The notes under the pieces were generated by a model, which saw nothing but the letters and a program-made list of their open reading frames with translations, did not search any database and was not told where the DNA came from. A program made the position numbers and the translations under genes. A stretch of 51,768 nucleotides of DNA from Deltaproteobacteria bacterium (GTDB taxonomy: Bacteria > Desulfobacterota > Desulfuromonadia > Geobacterales > Geobacteraceae), in assembly GCA_021847245.1 (NCBI GenBank), contig JAJZUC010000012.1, positions 1 to 51,768 of the forward strand, in the 5' to 3' direction. How positions within the stretch are numbered: the first letter of the stretch is position 1; each line of letters begins with the position of its first letter. Below, piece after piece: positions 16,897 to 24,940 of this stretch.

Positions 16897-18933
16897 ATGT
16901 TTAACGAAACTGGTATGGATTTACCCAATGCCAAGAACATGCTTGATGTTGCGCTTGATTACGTTGCAAAAGGATGGCCGGTATTCCCATTGCGGCCTGG
17001 AGCAAAGACACCTATGGTTTCCGGTGGATTTTCCTCCGGTACAACTGATACCGCTCAGATCAAGGAATGGTGGGAGAAGCATCCGACAGCAAATATTGGC
17101 ATCGCGACAGGTGCTTGTTCTTCACTCGTAGTCCTGGATGTCGATGTCAAAAATGGGAAGAACGGCGTGAGAGCCCTTGAAAAGCTGAGCGCCGAACACG
17201 GGGGCTTGCCTGATACCCTCACGTGCAGTACTCCTTCCGGGGGCTTCCACTACTATTTCCGACATCCTGGAACGGAAACAAGAGGAAGTGTCGGGGCACT
17301 CGGCGAAGGGCTGGACACTCGCGGAGATGGTGGGTATATCGTGGCTCCTCCATCCATCATCGAGGGTAACCACTATGCCTGGGACAACTGGGGAGCTGAG
17401 GTCGCCGAAATGCCTCAGTGGATACTCAAGAGCAAAAGGGCTAGCAACACAAGCATAAAAGAGGGAGAGAGAAACAACTACATCTTCAAAATAGCTGCCG
17501 CCCTTAGGGGGAAAAGTGTCCCCATCGAAGATGCCGAAGTGGAGGTTCTTTCCGCTGCCGCAAAATGCGACCCTCCCCTTCCTGAGGAAGAGGCGATAAG
17601 CTGCCTCAATAGCGCCTATCAGTATCCGGCAGGGGAAGAGATTCCGGAAGAGATCAAGGAGCTTAACGAGAAGCACGCTGTTGTCCGGGTTGGTGGAGCG
17701 TGCCGGATTCTCAGCGAGGTCTATGATCCTGTTCTTGGATTGGATGACATTGCCTTTTCCTCAACAGCGAACTTCAAAGAGCTTTACGGAAACCGGAAGC
17801 TGAACGAAAAGAAGCTCGGTGAAGCCTGGTTGGAACATCCTGACCGTCGCCAGTATGAGAGCGTCATCTTTGCCCCTGGTGTTGAGAAGACCGGTTACTA
17901 TAACTTGTGGCGGGGATTTCCGCTGAAATCAAAGGAAGGAGATTGTAGCCTTTACCTGGACCATGTGAAGGACAACATCGCGAATGGGGACGAGGAGATT
18001 TATCATTACCTCCTGGCGTGGATGGCAGATGTAATTCAGCGGCCCCGTGACCTTCCCGGCGTCGCGGTAGTTCTCAGAGGAAAGCAAGGAACCGGCAAGG
18101 GGGTTTTTGCCACGGAGTTCGGGAAGCTCTTCGGAAAGCACTTCAAGCACCTCGCCCACGGGAAGCATCTCACCGGGAACTTCAACAACCACCTGAAAGA
18201 CGCGCTCCTTGTGTTCGCAGACGAGGCGTTCTGGGGTGGCAAGAAGGAATCGGAAGGAACGCTGAAGGCGCTGATTACAGAAGAGCGCCTGACAATCGAG
18301 GGGAAAGGACTGGACCAATACTTCGTTAAGAACCACATCCACCTGATGATGGCGAGCAACAACGAATGGGTGGTCCCGGCGAGCTTCGAGGAGCGGCGGT
18401 TTCTCATCCTCGACGTAAGCGACCGGCACCAGCAGGATCATGGGTATTTCTCCGCGATCAGGGAGCAGATGGACAACGGAGGCCGGGAAGCTTTTCTGCA
18501 TTACTTGGAAAACTTCGACCTGTCAAAGATCAACCTTCGGGCGGCACCTAAGACAAAGGCTCTGTTCGAGACAAAGCTCCTCAGCATGTCGCCTATTGAA
18601 AAGTTCTGGCACGAAAGACTCCAACTCGGAACACTCCAAAATAGCGATACTGAGTGGAAAACCGAAATCCCGGTAATCGAGCTAAAGGAGGCATACAAGG
18701 ACTTCCTGAAGGATTTGAGCGTAAGCCCGAGGTTCTCAGACGAGGAATTTGGGAAGAAGCTCCGGAAGCTCGTACCCCACCTCGACAGATACCGTCCGAT
18801 GATTAACGGAGTACGGCAGGGGTACCATTACGGGCTTCCTCCTCTGAAGGACTGCCGGGAGTTTTTCAGGACAATCACGCATATGGATATTAGATGGGAG
18901 GTCGAGGAAAACATTGATACGTTAGAGTTTTAG
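16897..18933 (+). CDS. Primase-polymerase / superfamily 3-like helicase fusion
   Basis: From the ATG at 16897 (AAAGGAAG eight bases upstream) the product is 678 aa; a start 16 codons earlier lacks a ribosome site. Residues 15-175 are an archaeo-eukaryotic primase (prim-pol) domain: L-D-V-D-V (Asp81, Asp83), S-G-G-F-H-Y-Y (His118) and D-G-G-Y-I-V-A-P-P-S. Residues 190-245 resemble a PriCT-type linker. Residues 385-560 are a D5/NrS-1-type helicase: Walker A GKQGTGKG (395-402), L-V-F-A-D-E-A-F-W (Walker B), and M-M-A-S-N-N-E-W with E-E-R-R-F (sensor 1 and arginine finger region). Such proteins start and drive replication of phages, satellites and plasmids, so the island probably replicates after excision. 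Confidence 0.92.
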   Translation: MFNETGMDLPNAKNMLDVALDYVAKGWPVFPLRPGAKTPMVSGGFSSGTTDTAQIKEWWEKHPTANIGIATGACSSLVVLDVDVKNGKNGVRALEKLSAEHGGLPDTLTCSTPSGGFHYYFRHPGTETRGSVGALGEGLDTRGDGGYIVAPPSIIEGNHYAWDNWGAEVAEMPQWILKSKRASNTSIKEGERNNYIFKIAAALRGKSVPIEDAEVEVLSAAAKCDPPLPEEEAISCLNSAYQYPAGEEIPEEIKELNEKHAVVRVGGACRILSEVYDPVLGLDDIAFSSTANFKELYGNRKLNEKKLGEAWLEHPDRRQYESVIFAPGVEKTGYYNLWRGFPLKSKEGDCSLYLDHVKDNIANGDEEIYHYLLAWMADVIQRPRDLPGVAVVLRGKQGTGKGVFATEFGKLFGKHFKHLAHGKHLTGNFNNHLKDALLVFADEAFWGGKKESEGTLKALITEERLTIEGKGLDQYFVKNHIHLMMASNNEWVVPASFEERRFLILDVSDRHQQDHGYFSAIREQMDNGGREAFLHYLENFDLSKINLRAAPKTKALFETKLLSMSPIEKFWHERLQLGTLQNSDTEWKTEIPVIELKEAYKDFLKDLSVSPRFSDEEFGKKLRKLVPHLDRYRPMINGVRQGYHYGLPPLKDCREFFRTITHMDIRWEVEENIDTLEF

Positions 18934-18939
18934 ACTGGC

Positions 18940-18978
18940 GTGGCTGCCCTATCTCACATATCGAGGTAAGGCAGCCAC
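18940..18978 (+). terminator. Hairpin after the primase gene
   Basis: Perfect nine-pair arms GTGGCTGCC (18940-18948) and GGCAGCCAC (18970-18978), loop of 21 bases, weak T-rich tail. Confidence 0.5.
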
Positions 18979-19178
18979 TTCTCCCATAAAGTTTGGGGAT
19001 GTCCCGGATGCCCTAGATGCCCTACCTTCACCAAAAAAAAAATAAGAACGGCTGATGGTCTGCCTCTTTCATCCTTATGGTGGAGACAGATTAGATTGGG
19101 CTAAGACATGCGGGACAACCGGGACATTACCCCATGCTGTTGTGAAGTACATTGTAAAATCCAAAGAATGAGGTACTT

Positions 19179-19583
19179 ATGCGATATAAGCCAAAAGAAA
19201 GACCAACGCCAGAAGTGGCTCGACAGGTACTGATAGCAATTGGTGATCAAGGTATAATCCTCCATCACAGCCAAGAACGCACTGATCGAATAAGGGATAT
19301 AATTGATAGCCACTTCACCTGCAAAAAGGCGAACGATTACAAGCATGCCCTTTATCAATGCTTTCTTGTTTGTGAGCGCATCCCTAGGAATCCAGCGAAG
19401 GGAGGGGCGCCGTACTCTACCACGTATGTCCATAAACTGGCCGATTTACCGGACAATTTACCTGATGAGGACAAAAAAATCTTCGAGACGATCCGGATAT
19501 TCTATGATGCAATGATGAAGCGACTTAAGGAAGGGTGCAAAGGGAAAGACCGTCAAACGAGGAAAGAATTAAAAGTTGCTTAA
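19179..19583 (+). CDS. Island protein of unknown function
   Basis: 134 aa from the ATG at 19179, with a GAGG ribosome site eight bases upstream. The sequence is basic and mainly helical (E-V-A-R-Q-V-L-I-A-I-G-D-Q-G; H-S-Q-E-R-T-D-R-I-R-D-I-I-D; C-terminal K-E-G-C-K-G-K-D-R-Q-T-R-K-E-L-K). I do not recognise the family. It is the last gene before the right attachment repeat and has its own 245-bp upstream gap, so it is probably transcribed separately from the primase. After its stop the same frame stays open for 32 more codons ending in K-E-L-K-A-A, which resembles its own C-terminus and may be a decayed extension. Confidence 0.65.
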   Translation: MRYKPKERPTPEVARQVLIAIGDQGIILHHSQERTDRIRDIIDSHFTCKKANDYKHALYQCFLVCERIPRNPAKGGAPYSTTYVHKLADLPDNLPDEDKKIFETIRIFYDAMMKRLKEGCKGKDRQTRKELKVA

Positions 19584-19707
19584 TTGTTTACGTCCCTGGA
19601 AAACAGACATCATGGGAATCAAGTGTGGCGACAACTCATTACGTTGTTGAGGAGCCTTGATAAAGAGCTAAAGGCTGCCTAAGAAGCGACAGGACACGCG
19701 AAAATGC

Positions 19708-19724
19708 GTCATGTAGATTGTCAT
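19708..19724 (+). repeat. Putative integrase arm site, right copy
   Basis: GTCATGTAGATTGTCAT, one mismatch from the left copy, 67 bp from the right attachment repeat (the left copy is 48 bp from its repeat). Confidence 0.62.
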
Positions 19725-19791
19725 AAGGGAGGCGTCAAGGTCCATACCGAAATGGAAATAACTACCTGAAATAACGACCTGGTTCTGTGTT

Positions 19792-19844
19792 GCACCTGAC
19801 TTTTAATCAGGTGGTCGTTGGTTCGATCCCAACGCGGCTCACCA
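19792..19844 (+). pseudogene. 3' fragment of tRNA-Lys
   Basis: Equals the last 53 bases of the tRNA-Lys at 12683-12758 and lacks the acceptor 5' strand and D-arm, so it cannot form a tRNA. It is the displaced original 3' half left by integration. Confidence 0.92.
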
Positions 19845-19895
19845 TCTACCAGCAAAGAACCCGGTCGGGACATCCCACCGGGTTCTTTTCCCTTC

Positions 19896-19973
19896 GTCCC
19901 CTTCGTCTAGCCCGGCCCAGGACACCGCCCTTTCACGGCGGCGACGGGGGTTCAAATCCCCCAGGGGACGCCA
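19896..19973 (+). tRNA. tRNA-Glu (anticodon TTC), right copy
   Basis: Identical to 12810-12887 and structurally intact. Upstream it has only the duplicated hairpin and the truncated tRNA-Lys, so its expression depends on an internal promoter or on reading from the island. Confidence 0.93.
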
Positions 19974-19995
19974 ACTTCAATTCCGCGCCAAAATG

Positions 19996-20031
19996 AAAAG
20001 CCCTTCCGCATCCGCGCGGGAGGGCTTTTTC
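19996..20031 (+). terminator. Intrinsic terminator after tRNA-Glu
   Basis: Stem AAAAGCCCT (19996-20004) / AGGGCTTTT (20021-20029), GC-rich inner part, T-run. Absent after the left tRNA-Glu copy, which fits the right side being the original chromosomal flank. Confidence 0.85.
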
Positions 20032-20053
20032 GTTCCCGCATCCATCTTCGCTG

Positions 20054-20842
20054 TCACGGGGATCGAAACGGCTGGACGAGGAGGCGGGGGAGGGTCAGCA
20101 TCTCCGGACTCCTGAACTCTTTCAGGCCGATCGTCATCCCCCCATGCCCCCCTTCGGGCTGGGGGCGGTAAGTGCCAGCCAGACGGTCCCACCAGGGAAG
20201 ATTGAAGCCGAAGTTGCTGTTCGTCTCGTGGGGGACGATCGAATGGTGGACGCGGTGCATGTCCGGCGTTACGACGACCAGTCGCAACCACCGATCCAGG
20301 GCCGGGGGAATCCGGATGTTGCCATGATTAAACATGGAGGTCGCGTTCAGGGTCACCTCGAAGGCGATTACTGCGGTGACCGGTGCCCCCAGCAGAGCCA
20401 CCGCCGCCAGCTTGATTCCCTGCGAGACGATGATCTCCAGGGGGTGGAAGCGGTTGCCGGTGGTGACGTCGACGTCGAGGTCCGTGTGGTGCATCCGGTG
20501 AAGACGCCAGAAAATCGGAAGGAAATGAAAAAGCACATGCTGCAGATAGATGACCAGGTCAAGGACGATGACGGCCACCACAATCCCGACCCACTGCGGG
20601 AGGACGAAGGCGTTCAGAATTCCCCACCCCCCTTCCCGGGCCCTCATGGCCATGTCGAGGGGGAGAACGGGGAGCGCGAGGCGGGCAAGTGACGTGTCGA
20701 TTGCCGCCAGTGAAAGATTGGCGAACCAGCGCCTACCCTTCCGGTCGGTGAGCGGCCGGCGTGGTGCTATCACCTCCCAGGCGGCAACGGCCGCAAGGAC
20801 TCCAAAGAAAAAACCGAGACGGATGGCCACTTCACCCTCCAT
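20054..20842 (-). CDS. Fatty acid hydroxylase / sterol desaturase family membrane protein
   Basis: 262 aa with hydrophobic segments at about 6-26, 42-62, 82-110 and 142-166. The di-iron histidine clusters of the family are all present: H-V-L-F-H (His102, 106), H-R-M-H-H (115, 118, 119) and H-R-V-H-H (196, 199, 200), plus single His such as N-H-G-N. Such enzymes hydroxylate or desaturate lipids at the membrane; the substrate cannot be predicted. It is encoded convergently with the tRNA locus and divergently from the CoA-disulfide-reductase gene. ATG at 20842 is preceded by a GGAGAGGG site. Confidence 0.88.
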   Translation of the reverse strand: MEGEVAIRLGFFFGVLAAVAAWEVIAPRRPLTDRKGRRWFANLSLAAIDTSLARLALPVLPLDMAMRAREGGWGILNAFVLPQWVGIVVAVIVLDLVIYLQHVLFHFLPIFWRLHRMHHTDLDVDVTTGNRFHPLEIIVSQGIKLAAVALLGAPVTAVIAFEVTLNATSMFNHGNIRIPPALDRWLRLVVVTPDMHRVHHSIVPHETNSNFGFNLPWWDRLAGTYRPQPEGGHGGMTIGLKEFRSPEMLTLPRLLVQPFRSP

Positions 20843-21005
20843 GCACCCTCTCCTATCCCTCCATCCCGAAAACGGGAATCAACATCAACATCTATTCTAT
20901 GCCCTGCATATGAGTCCGCAAGCAGCAGCCCCGAAGGAATCGGAAATTGTAATTCAATTATTTGTATAATATATTTTGCAAAAACCATTATCGTGGAGGT
21001 GGAAG

Positions 21006-22704
21006 ATGAAACTGCGCATCATCGTGATCGGAGCCAATGCAGCGGGGGCGAAGGCAGCCTCCAAGGCCAAACGGATTAACCCGCACGCCGAAGTCACCCT
21101 GATTGACCGCGGCAGCTTCATCTCCTACGGTGCCTGCGGGATTCCGTATTTCGTATCGGATACCGTCGGGGATATGAAAGAACTGATGAGCACACCGGTG
21201 GGGGTGGTACGGGATGCGGCCTTTTTCCGGAAGGTGAAGGGGGTTGAGGTCATTACCGGGACCGAGGCGCTCAGCATCGACCGGAAGGCGAAAACGGTGG
21301 AGCTATTCGAAAAGGGGAGCGCGACAACGTACTCCCTTGCGTACGACAGGCTGGTACTGGCCACGGGAAGCTCACCGCTTCTTCCTCCCCTGAAAAACCG
21401 GGAACTCGGCAACATCCTGACGGTCAAGGCCATTGAAGATGCCGTGCTGCTGAAGGAGCGGGCCGTGGCCGGAAAGAGCGCCTGCATAGTCGGCGGGGGG
21501 CTGATCGGCCTGGAAACGGCGGAGGCCCTGAAGCAGAAAGGGATGAAGGTCTCTCTGGTCGAGATGCGCGGTCAGCTGCTGCCGGGGGTCCTGGACCCGG
21601 AGATGGCGAGCCTCGTGGAGAAGCATCTCCGCCAGAACGGGGTCGAGGTGATGACGGGATGCCGGGTTACAGGATTCGAAGGCGCCGTCGGGGTCGCAAA
21701 GGTCATGACCGAAGGGGGCGAGCTGCCGGCCGATCTGGTGGTCCTGGCGCCGGGGGTTACCCCGAACACGCAGCTGGCGGCGGATGCCGGCCTGGAAATC
21801 GGTCCCACCGGCGCCATCGCCGTCGACTCCGCCATGCGCACCAGCGACCCCGCCATCTACGCCTGCGGCGACTGCTGCGAAACCACCCACCTCGTCACCG
21901 GCAGGAAGATCTATCTCCCGCTCGGCAGCACGGCCAACAAGCAGGGGCGGGTCGCCGGCATAACGCCGCCGGGGGGGAGGCGGCATTTTCGGGCATCCTC
22001 GGCACCAGCATCGTCAAAGTCTTCAGCATCAATGCCGGGAAGACCGGCCTCACCGAGTCCGAGGCGCGCCGGCACGGATATGACGTCGAAACCGTCCTCT
22101 CTCCTGCCCCCGACAAGGCACACTTCTTCCCCGGCGCCAAGCCAATCGCCCTGAAGCTGGTGGCAGACCGGGCAACCGGAAGGATCCTCGGCCTCCAGGC
22201 CGTCGGCGAAGGGGCCGTCGACAAGCGGGTGGACGCCGCCGCAGCGGCCATCACCTTCGGCGCCACGGCAGAGCAGCTCTCCCATCTGGATCTGGCCTAC
22301 GCCCCACCCTACTCCGCCGCCATGGACAACCTCATCGTGGCTGCGGATATCCTGAAGAACAAGCTGGCCGGCCACGCCAGGGGATCTCCCCCGGAGAGGT
22401 GAAGAAAAAGCTGGAGGATGGCGACGACTTCATCCTGCTCGACGTCCGCTCGCCGGCGGAACATGCGGAAGTCGGGATCGAGGGGGCGACGCTCATCCCC
22501 CTGGGGGTATTGAGGGAAAAACTGGAGGGTCTCTCAAGAGAGAAGGAGATCGTCACGTTCTGCAAAATCAGCCTGAGAGGTTATGAAGCCCAGAAGATCC
22601 TTGATGCCGCCGGGTTCGAGAATGCCAGGTTCCTGGACGGCGGCATCATGACCTGGCCTTACAGGCTCCGGCACGGTCTGCAGCCGGGCGAGCGGAAAGA
22701 ATAA
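21006..22704 (+). pseudogene. CoA-disulfide reductase/rhodanese fusion, disrupted by two frameshifts
   Basis: The ATG at 21006 (GGAGGTGGAAG upstream) opens an FAD/NAD pyridine-nucleotide disulfide oxidoreductase: I-V-I-G-A-N-A-A-G (FAD), S-Y-G-A-C-G-I-P-Y-F with the redox Cys, G-G-G-L-I-G-L-E (NADH), Y-A-C-G-D-C-C. Near 21962 the frame shifts: one extra A in AAC would restore G-I-N-A-A-G-G-E-A-A-F, and the dimerisation domain continues in another frame. Near 22381-22384 a GGGG run needs one more G to give G-I-S-P-G-E-V-K-K-K, joining to a C-terminal rhodanese domain with Cys in F-C-K-I-S-L-R-G. Restored, it would be about 566 aa, the usual size of the fused CoADR-rhodanese family (thiol/persulfide metabolism). 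Both losses are in homopolymers, so sequencing error is possible. Confidence 0.82.
22399..22704 (+). CDS. Rhodanese domain (C-terminal part of the disrupted fusion)
   Basis: Intact 101-codon frame starting at a GTG that belongs to the fused reading frame. L-L-D-V-R-S-P-A-E, I-P-L-G, and the active-site loop C-K-I-S-L-R-G are present. If the frameshifts are real this part could be made alone as a small sulfurtransferase; more likely it is the tail of the fusion. Confidence 0.5.
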   Translation: MKKKLEDGDDFILLDVRSPAEHAEVGIEGATLIPLGVLREKLEGLSREKEIVTFCKISLRGYEAQKILDAAGFENARFLDGGIMTWPYRLRHGLQPGERKE

Positions 22705-22719
22705 TGGCCACAGACGTGC

Positions 22720-22746
22720 GAAGACCCGGGAACAACCCGGGTCTTC
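22720..22746. terminator. Hairpin between convergent genes
   Basis: Perfect 11-pair stem GAAGACCCGGG (22720-22730) / CCCGGGTCTTC (22736-22746) with loop AACAA. There is no clear T-run on either strand, but its place between convergent genes suits a shared terminator. Confidence 0.6.
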
Positions 22747-22768
22747 AACGGTAGATGGCGGCCAGGCG

Positions 22769-23536
22769 TCATGCGTACTGGGTATAGAACTGCCTGACTC
22801 TGGTCAGGTATTCACGGGTTTCGCGGGGCATGAGATGGGGCTTGCGGTCTACGTTTCCAGGTCCCCAGTTGTAGGCGGCCAACGCCTTGTCGACGTTGCC
22901 GGCGTAACGATCCAGAAGATCGCGGAGAAAGCGCGTCCCCGCCATGACGTTCTGCTCCGGATCGAAGGAGTTGGTGACCCCGAGACCGCGCGCCGTTGCC
23001 GGCATGAGCTGCATGAGCCCCTGGGCGCCGACGGGAGATACCGCGTTGGGGTTGAAATTGCTTTCCGCCTTGATGACCGCCTTGATCAGCCCGACCTCGA
23101 CCCCGTAACGGCGGGAGGCGCGCTGGACGACGACGTCGAGCCAGTTGCCGGCAGTCGGCTCCCGGGCCGGAGGGATATCGGCGGCTGGCACATCGCCGGC
23201 CGCGGGTAGATCGCCGGAAGCAAGGGATGACGTGTCGGTTTTTCGACCATTTTCGGCAAAGCTTTTGAGGACGAGTTCCACCGCCCGGGAGGGGGACGCT
23301 GCGACCCCTTCCCCGTCGGGCTCCCCGAGGGAAAAGGCGCTGCGCATCATCTCCAGCCGGAGCAGTTCGGCCGCGGCGACGGCCTTTTGGGCGGTGAGTT
23401 CCGGCGCCGGGGCGCCGTCGAGGTTATTGGCAAGGAGGGTGGCAAAGCGGGGATCATCGGCGGAAGGGGGGGTGGAGCCCCGTTCCCTTGACGCCCGGGC
23501 GGCTGCCGCCTGGAGTTGTGCGAGTGGATCGATCAT
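22769..23536 (-). CDS. Lytic transglycosylase (SLT domain)
   Basis: About 255 aa. The first 130 residues are Ala/Pro-rich and low in complexity, without a signal peptide. From about 135 the SLT fold appears: G-L-I-K-A-V-I-K-A-E-S-N-F-N-P with the catalytic Glu, S-P-V-G-A-Q-G-L-M-Q-L-M-P-A-T-A, N-V-M-A-G-T-R-F-L and A-L-A-A-Y-N-W-G-P. It cleaves peptidoglycan. Lack of a signal peptide and the position next to a sigma-54 regulator resemble rod-type transglycosylases exported with the flagellum (inference). I use the ATG at 23536; a GTG two codons earlier (23542) is possible. Only 9 bp separate it from the upstream gene, so they form an operon. Confidence 0.87.
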   Translation of the reverse strand: MIDPLAQLQAAAARASRERGSTPPSADDPRFATLLANNLDGAPAPELTAQKAVAAAELLRLEMMRSAFSLGEPDGEGVAASPSRAVELVLKSFAENGRKTDTSSLASGDLPAAGDVPAADIPPAREPTAGNWLDVVVQRASRRYGVEVGLIKAVIKAESNFNPNAVSPVGAQGLMQLMPATARGLGVTNSFDPEQNVMAGTRFLRDLLDRYAGNVDKALAAYNWGPGNVDRKPHLMPRETREYLTRVRQFYTQYA

Positions 23537-23545
23537 GCCCACGTC

Positions 23546-24940
23546 TTATGCAAAAGACGTGACAAGCGAGTCGAGCTTTCTTTTCTTTAGTTTTTCGATC
23601 AGGGTCGTCCGCTTGAGATTGAGGAGGAGGGCGGCCTCTTTCTTGTTCCCCCCGGTCTTCTTGAGGGCCTGCATGATCAGGCCGTTCTCGAACTCCTCCA
23701 CGACGGTGTTGAGGCAGATGCCGCTGTCGGGGAGCGCCATCGCCTCGGAGGGGGGGGCGATCGTTACCCCCGAGTACTTCTCGGGAAGGTCCTTGACGCC
23801 GATGATGCCAAACCCCTTGAGGATCACCAGACGCTCCACGAGGTTCTCAAGCTCGCGCACGTTGCCGGGCCAGTCGTAATGGCAGAGGAGCTCCATGGCA
23901 TCGCTGTCGATCCCCTTGACCTTGCTCTTCTTGTTGCGGTTGAAGCGGTCGAGGAAGGTGCCCACGAGGAGCGGAATGTCATCCTTGCGTTCCCGCAGCG
24001 CCGGGATGAAGATCGGGATGACCGAGATCCGGTAGTAGAGGTCTTTCCTGAAGGCCTTGGTGGCGACGAGCTTCTCCAGATTCTGGTTGGTGGCGGCGAT
24101 GATCCGGACGTCGACCTTCTTGGAGCGGGTAGCCCCCACCGGCTCCAGCTCCCGGTTCTGAAGCACCCTCAGGAGCTTCACCTGCAGGTTCGGCTTCATG
24201 TCACCGATCTCATCGAGGAAGAGGGTGCCGCGATCCGCCATCTCGAAACGGCCGATGCGGGTGGCAACGGCGCCGGTGAACGAACCCTTCACGTGGCCGA
24301 AGAGCTCACTTTCGAGGAGTTCGTCCGGAATGGCGGCGCAGTTGACCGGAACGAAGTTGCGCGTCTTGCGATTGCTCAGGTCGTGGATGGCGCGGGCGAC
24401 GAGCTCCTTGCCGGTTCCCGACTCCCCCTGGACGAGGACGGTGGAATCGGATTCGGCAACCTTCTCGATGAGCTCGAAGAGTGAAAGCATCTTGGAGCTC
24501 TCGCCGATGATGTTCGGGATGAGCGAGCGGTTCTTGATCGCCGGTTTGGGACGATAGGTCTGACTCTGGAGGGACTGGTGCTCCATCCCCCGCTTGACGT
24601 GGGTCTCCAGCTCGTCGAGATTGAACGGCTTCTCCAGATAGAAGAACACCCCCGCCTTGAGGAGGTTGGAGGCCATCTCGTGGTTGCCGAAGGCGCTGTA
24701 CGCGATGATGACGGTCCCGGGACGCATCGATTTCAGCTTCTTGACGAACTCAAGCCCGTTGACCCGCGGCATCATCAGGTCCGTGATGACAAGGTCGACC
24801 TCCTCGGTCTCCAGCTTGTCGAGGGCGTCCTGACCGTCGCACGCCTGCACCACCTCGTACCCTTTGTACTTGAGGAATGCCGTCACAAAATCCCGCGTCT
24901 TCTTGTCGTCGTCGGCAATGAGCAGTCTCGCTGTTTCCAT
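23546..24940 (-). CDS. Sigma-54-dependent response regulator
   Basis: 464 aa with three domains: receiver (1-120; acidic D10/D11/D12, phospho-acceptor Asp54 in V-I-T-D-L-M-M-P, Lys104), AAA+ (about 145-380; Walker A GESGTGKE at 172-179, L-F-L-D-E-I-G-D Walker B) and a Fis-type helix-turn-helix (about 425-460, ending K-K-R-K-L-D). The sigma-54 contact loop reads GSFTGA (219-224) instead of GAFTGA, a conservative variant. It activates sigma-54 promoters when phosphorylated. No histidine kinase is adjacent. A sigma-54 promoter candidate lies at 44799 in this window. ATG at 24940 has AGGGGAG upstream. Confidence 0.94.
   Translation of the reverse strand: METARLLIADDDKKTRDFVTAFLKYKGYEVVQACDGQDALDKLETEEVDLVITDLMMPRVNGLEFVKKLKSMRPGTVIIAYSAFGNHEMASNLLKAGVFFYLEKPFNLDELETHVKRGMEHQSLQSQTYRPKPAIKNRSLIPNIIGESSKMLSLFELIEKVAESDSTVLVQGESGTGKELVARAIHDLSNRKTRNFVPVNCAAIPDELLESELFGHVKGSFTGAVATRIGRFEMADRGTLFLDEIGDMKPNLQVKLLRVLQNRELEPVGATRSKKVDVRIIAATNQNLEKLVATKAFRKDLYYRISVIPIFIPALRERKDDIPLLVGTFLDRFNRNKKSKVKGIDSDAMELLCHYDWPGNVRELENLVERLVILKGFGIIGVKDLPEKYSGVTIAPPSEAMALPDSGICLNTVVEEFENGLIMQALKKTGGNKKEAALLLNLKRTTLIEKLKKRKLDSLVTSFA

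Larger units (their letters stand above)
12706..19791. mobile_element. Integrative element of 7,086 bp in the tRNA-Lys/tRNA-Glu locus
   Basis: Bounded by the 183-bp repeat, with a tyrosine integrase at its left end transcribed inward-to-end, a small RHH regulator, a primase-polymerase/helicase and unknown cargo. Base composition is uneven: a very GC-rich non-coding block beside an AT-rich lipoprotein gene, unlike the uniform host DNA. I see no capsid, terminase, tail, lysis, relaxase or partition gene, so it cannot make particles or conjugate alone. It resembles phage satellites or integrative plasmids in gene plan (integrase, regulator, primase), but I do not recognise a described family. 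Confidence 0.88.
19792..19974. repeat. Right copy of the 183-bp attachment repeat (attR)
   Basis: Identical to 12706-12888. It contains the displaced 3' part of tRNA-Lys, the hairpin and a complete tRNA-Glu. Confidence 0.92.

Noticed and set aside
19792-19844. A second functional tRNA-Lys gene
   Set aside because: The copy lacks the 5' acceptor strand and D-arm; it is only the displaced 3' part.
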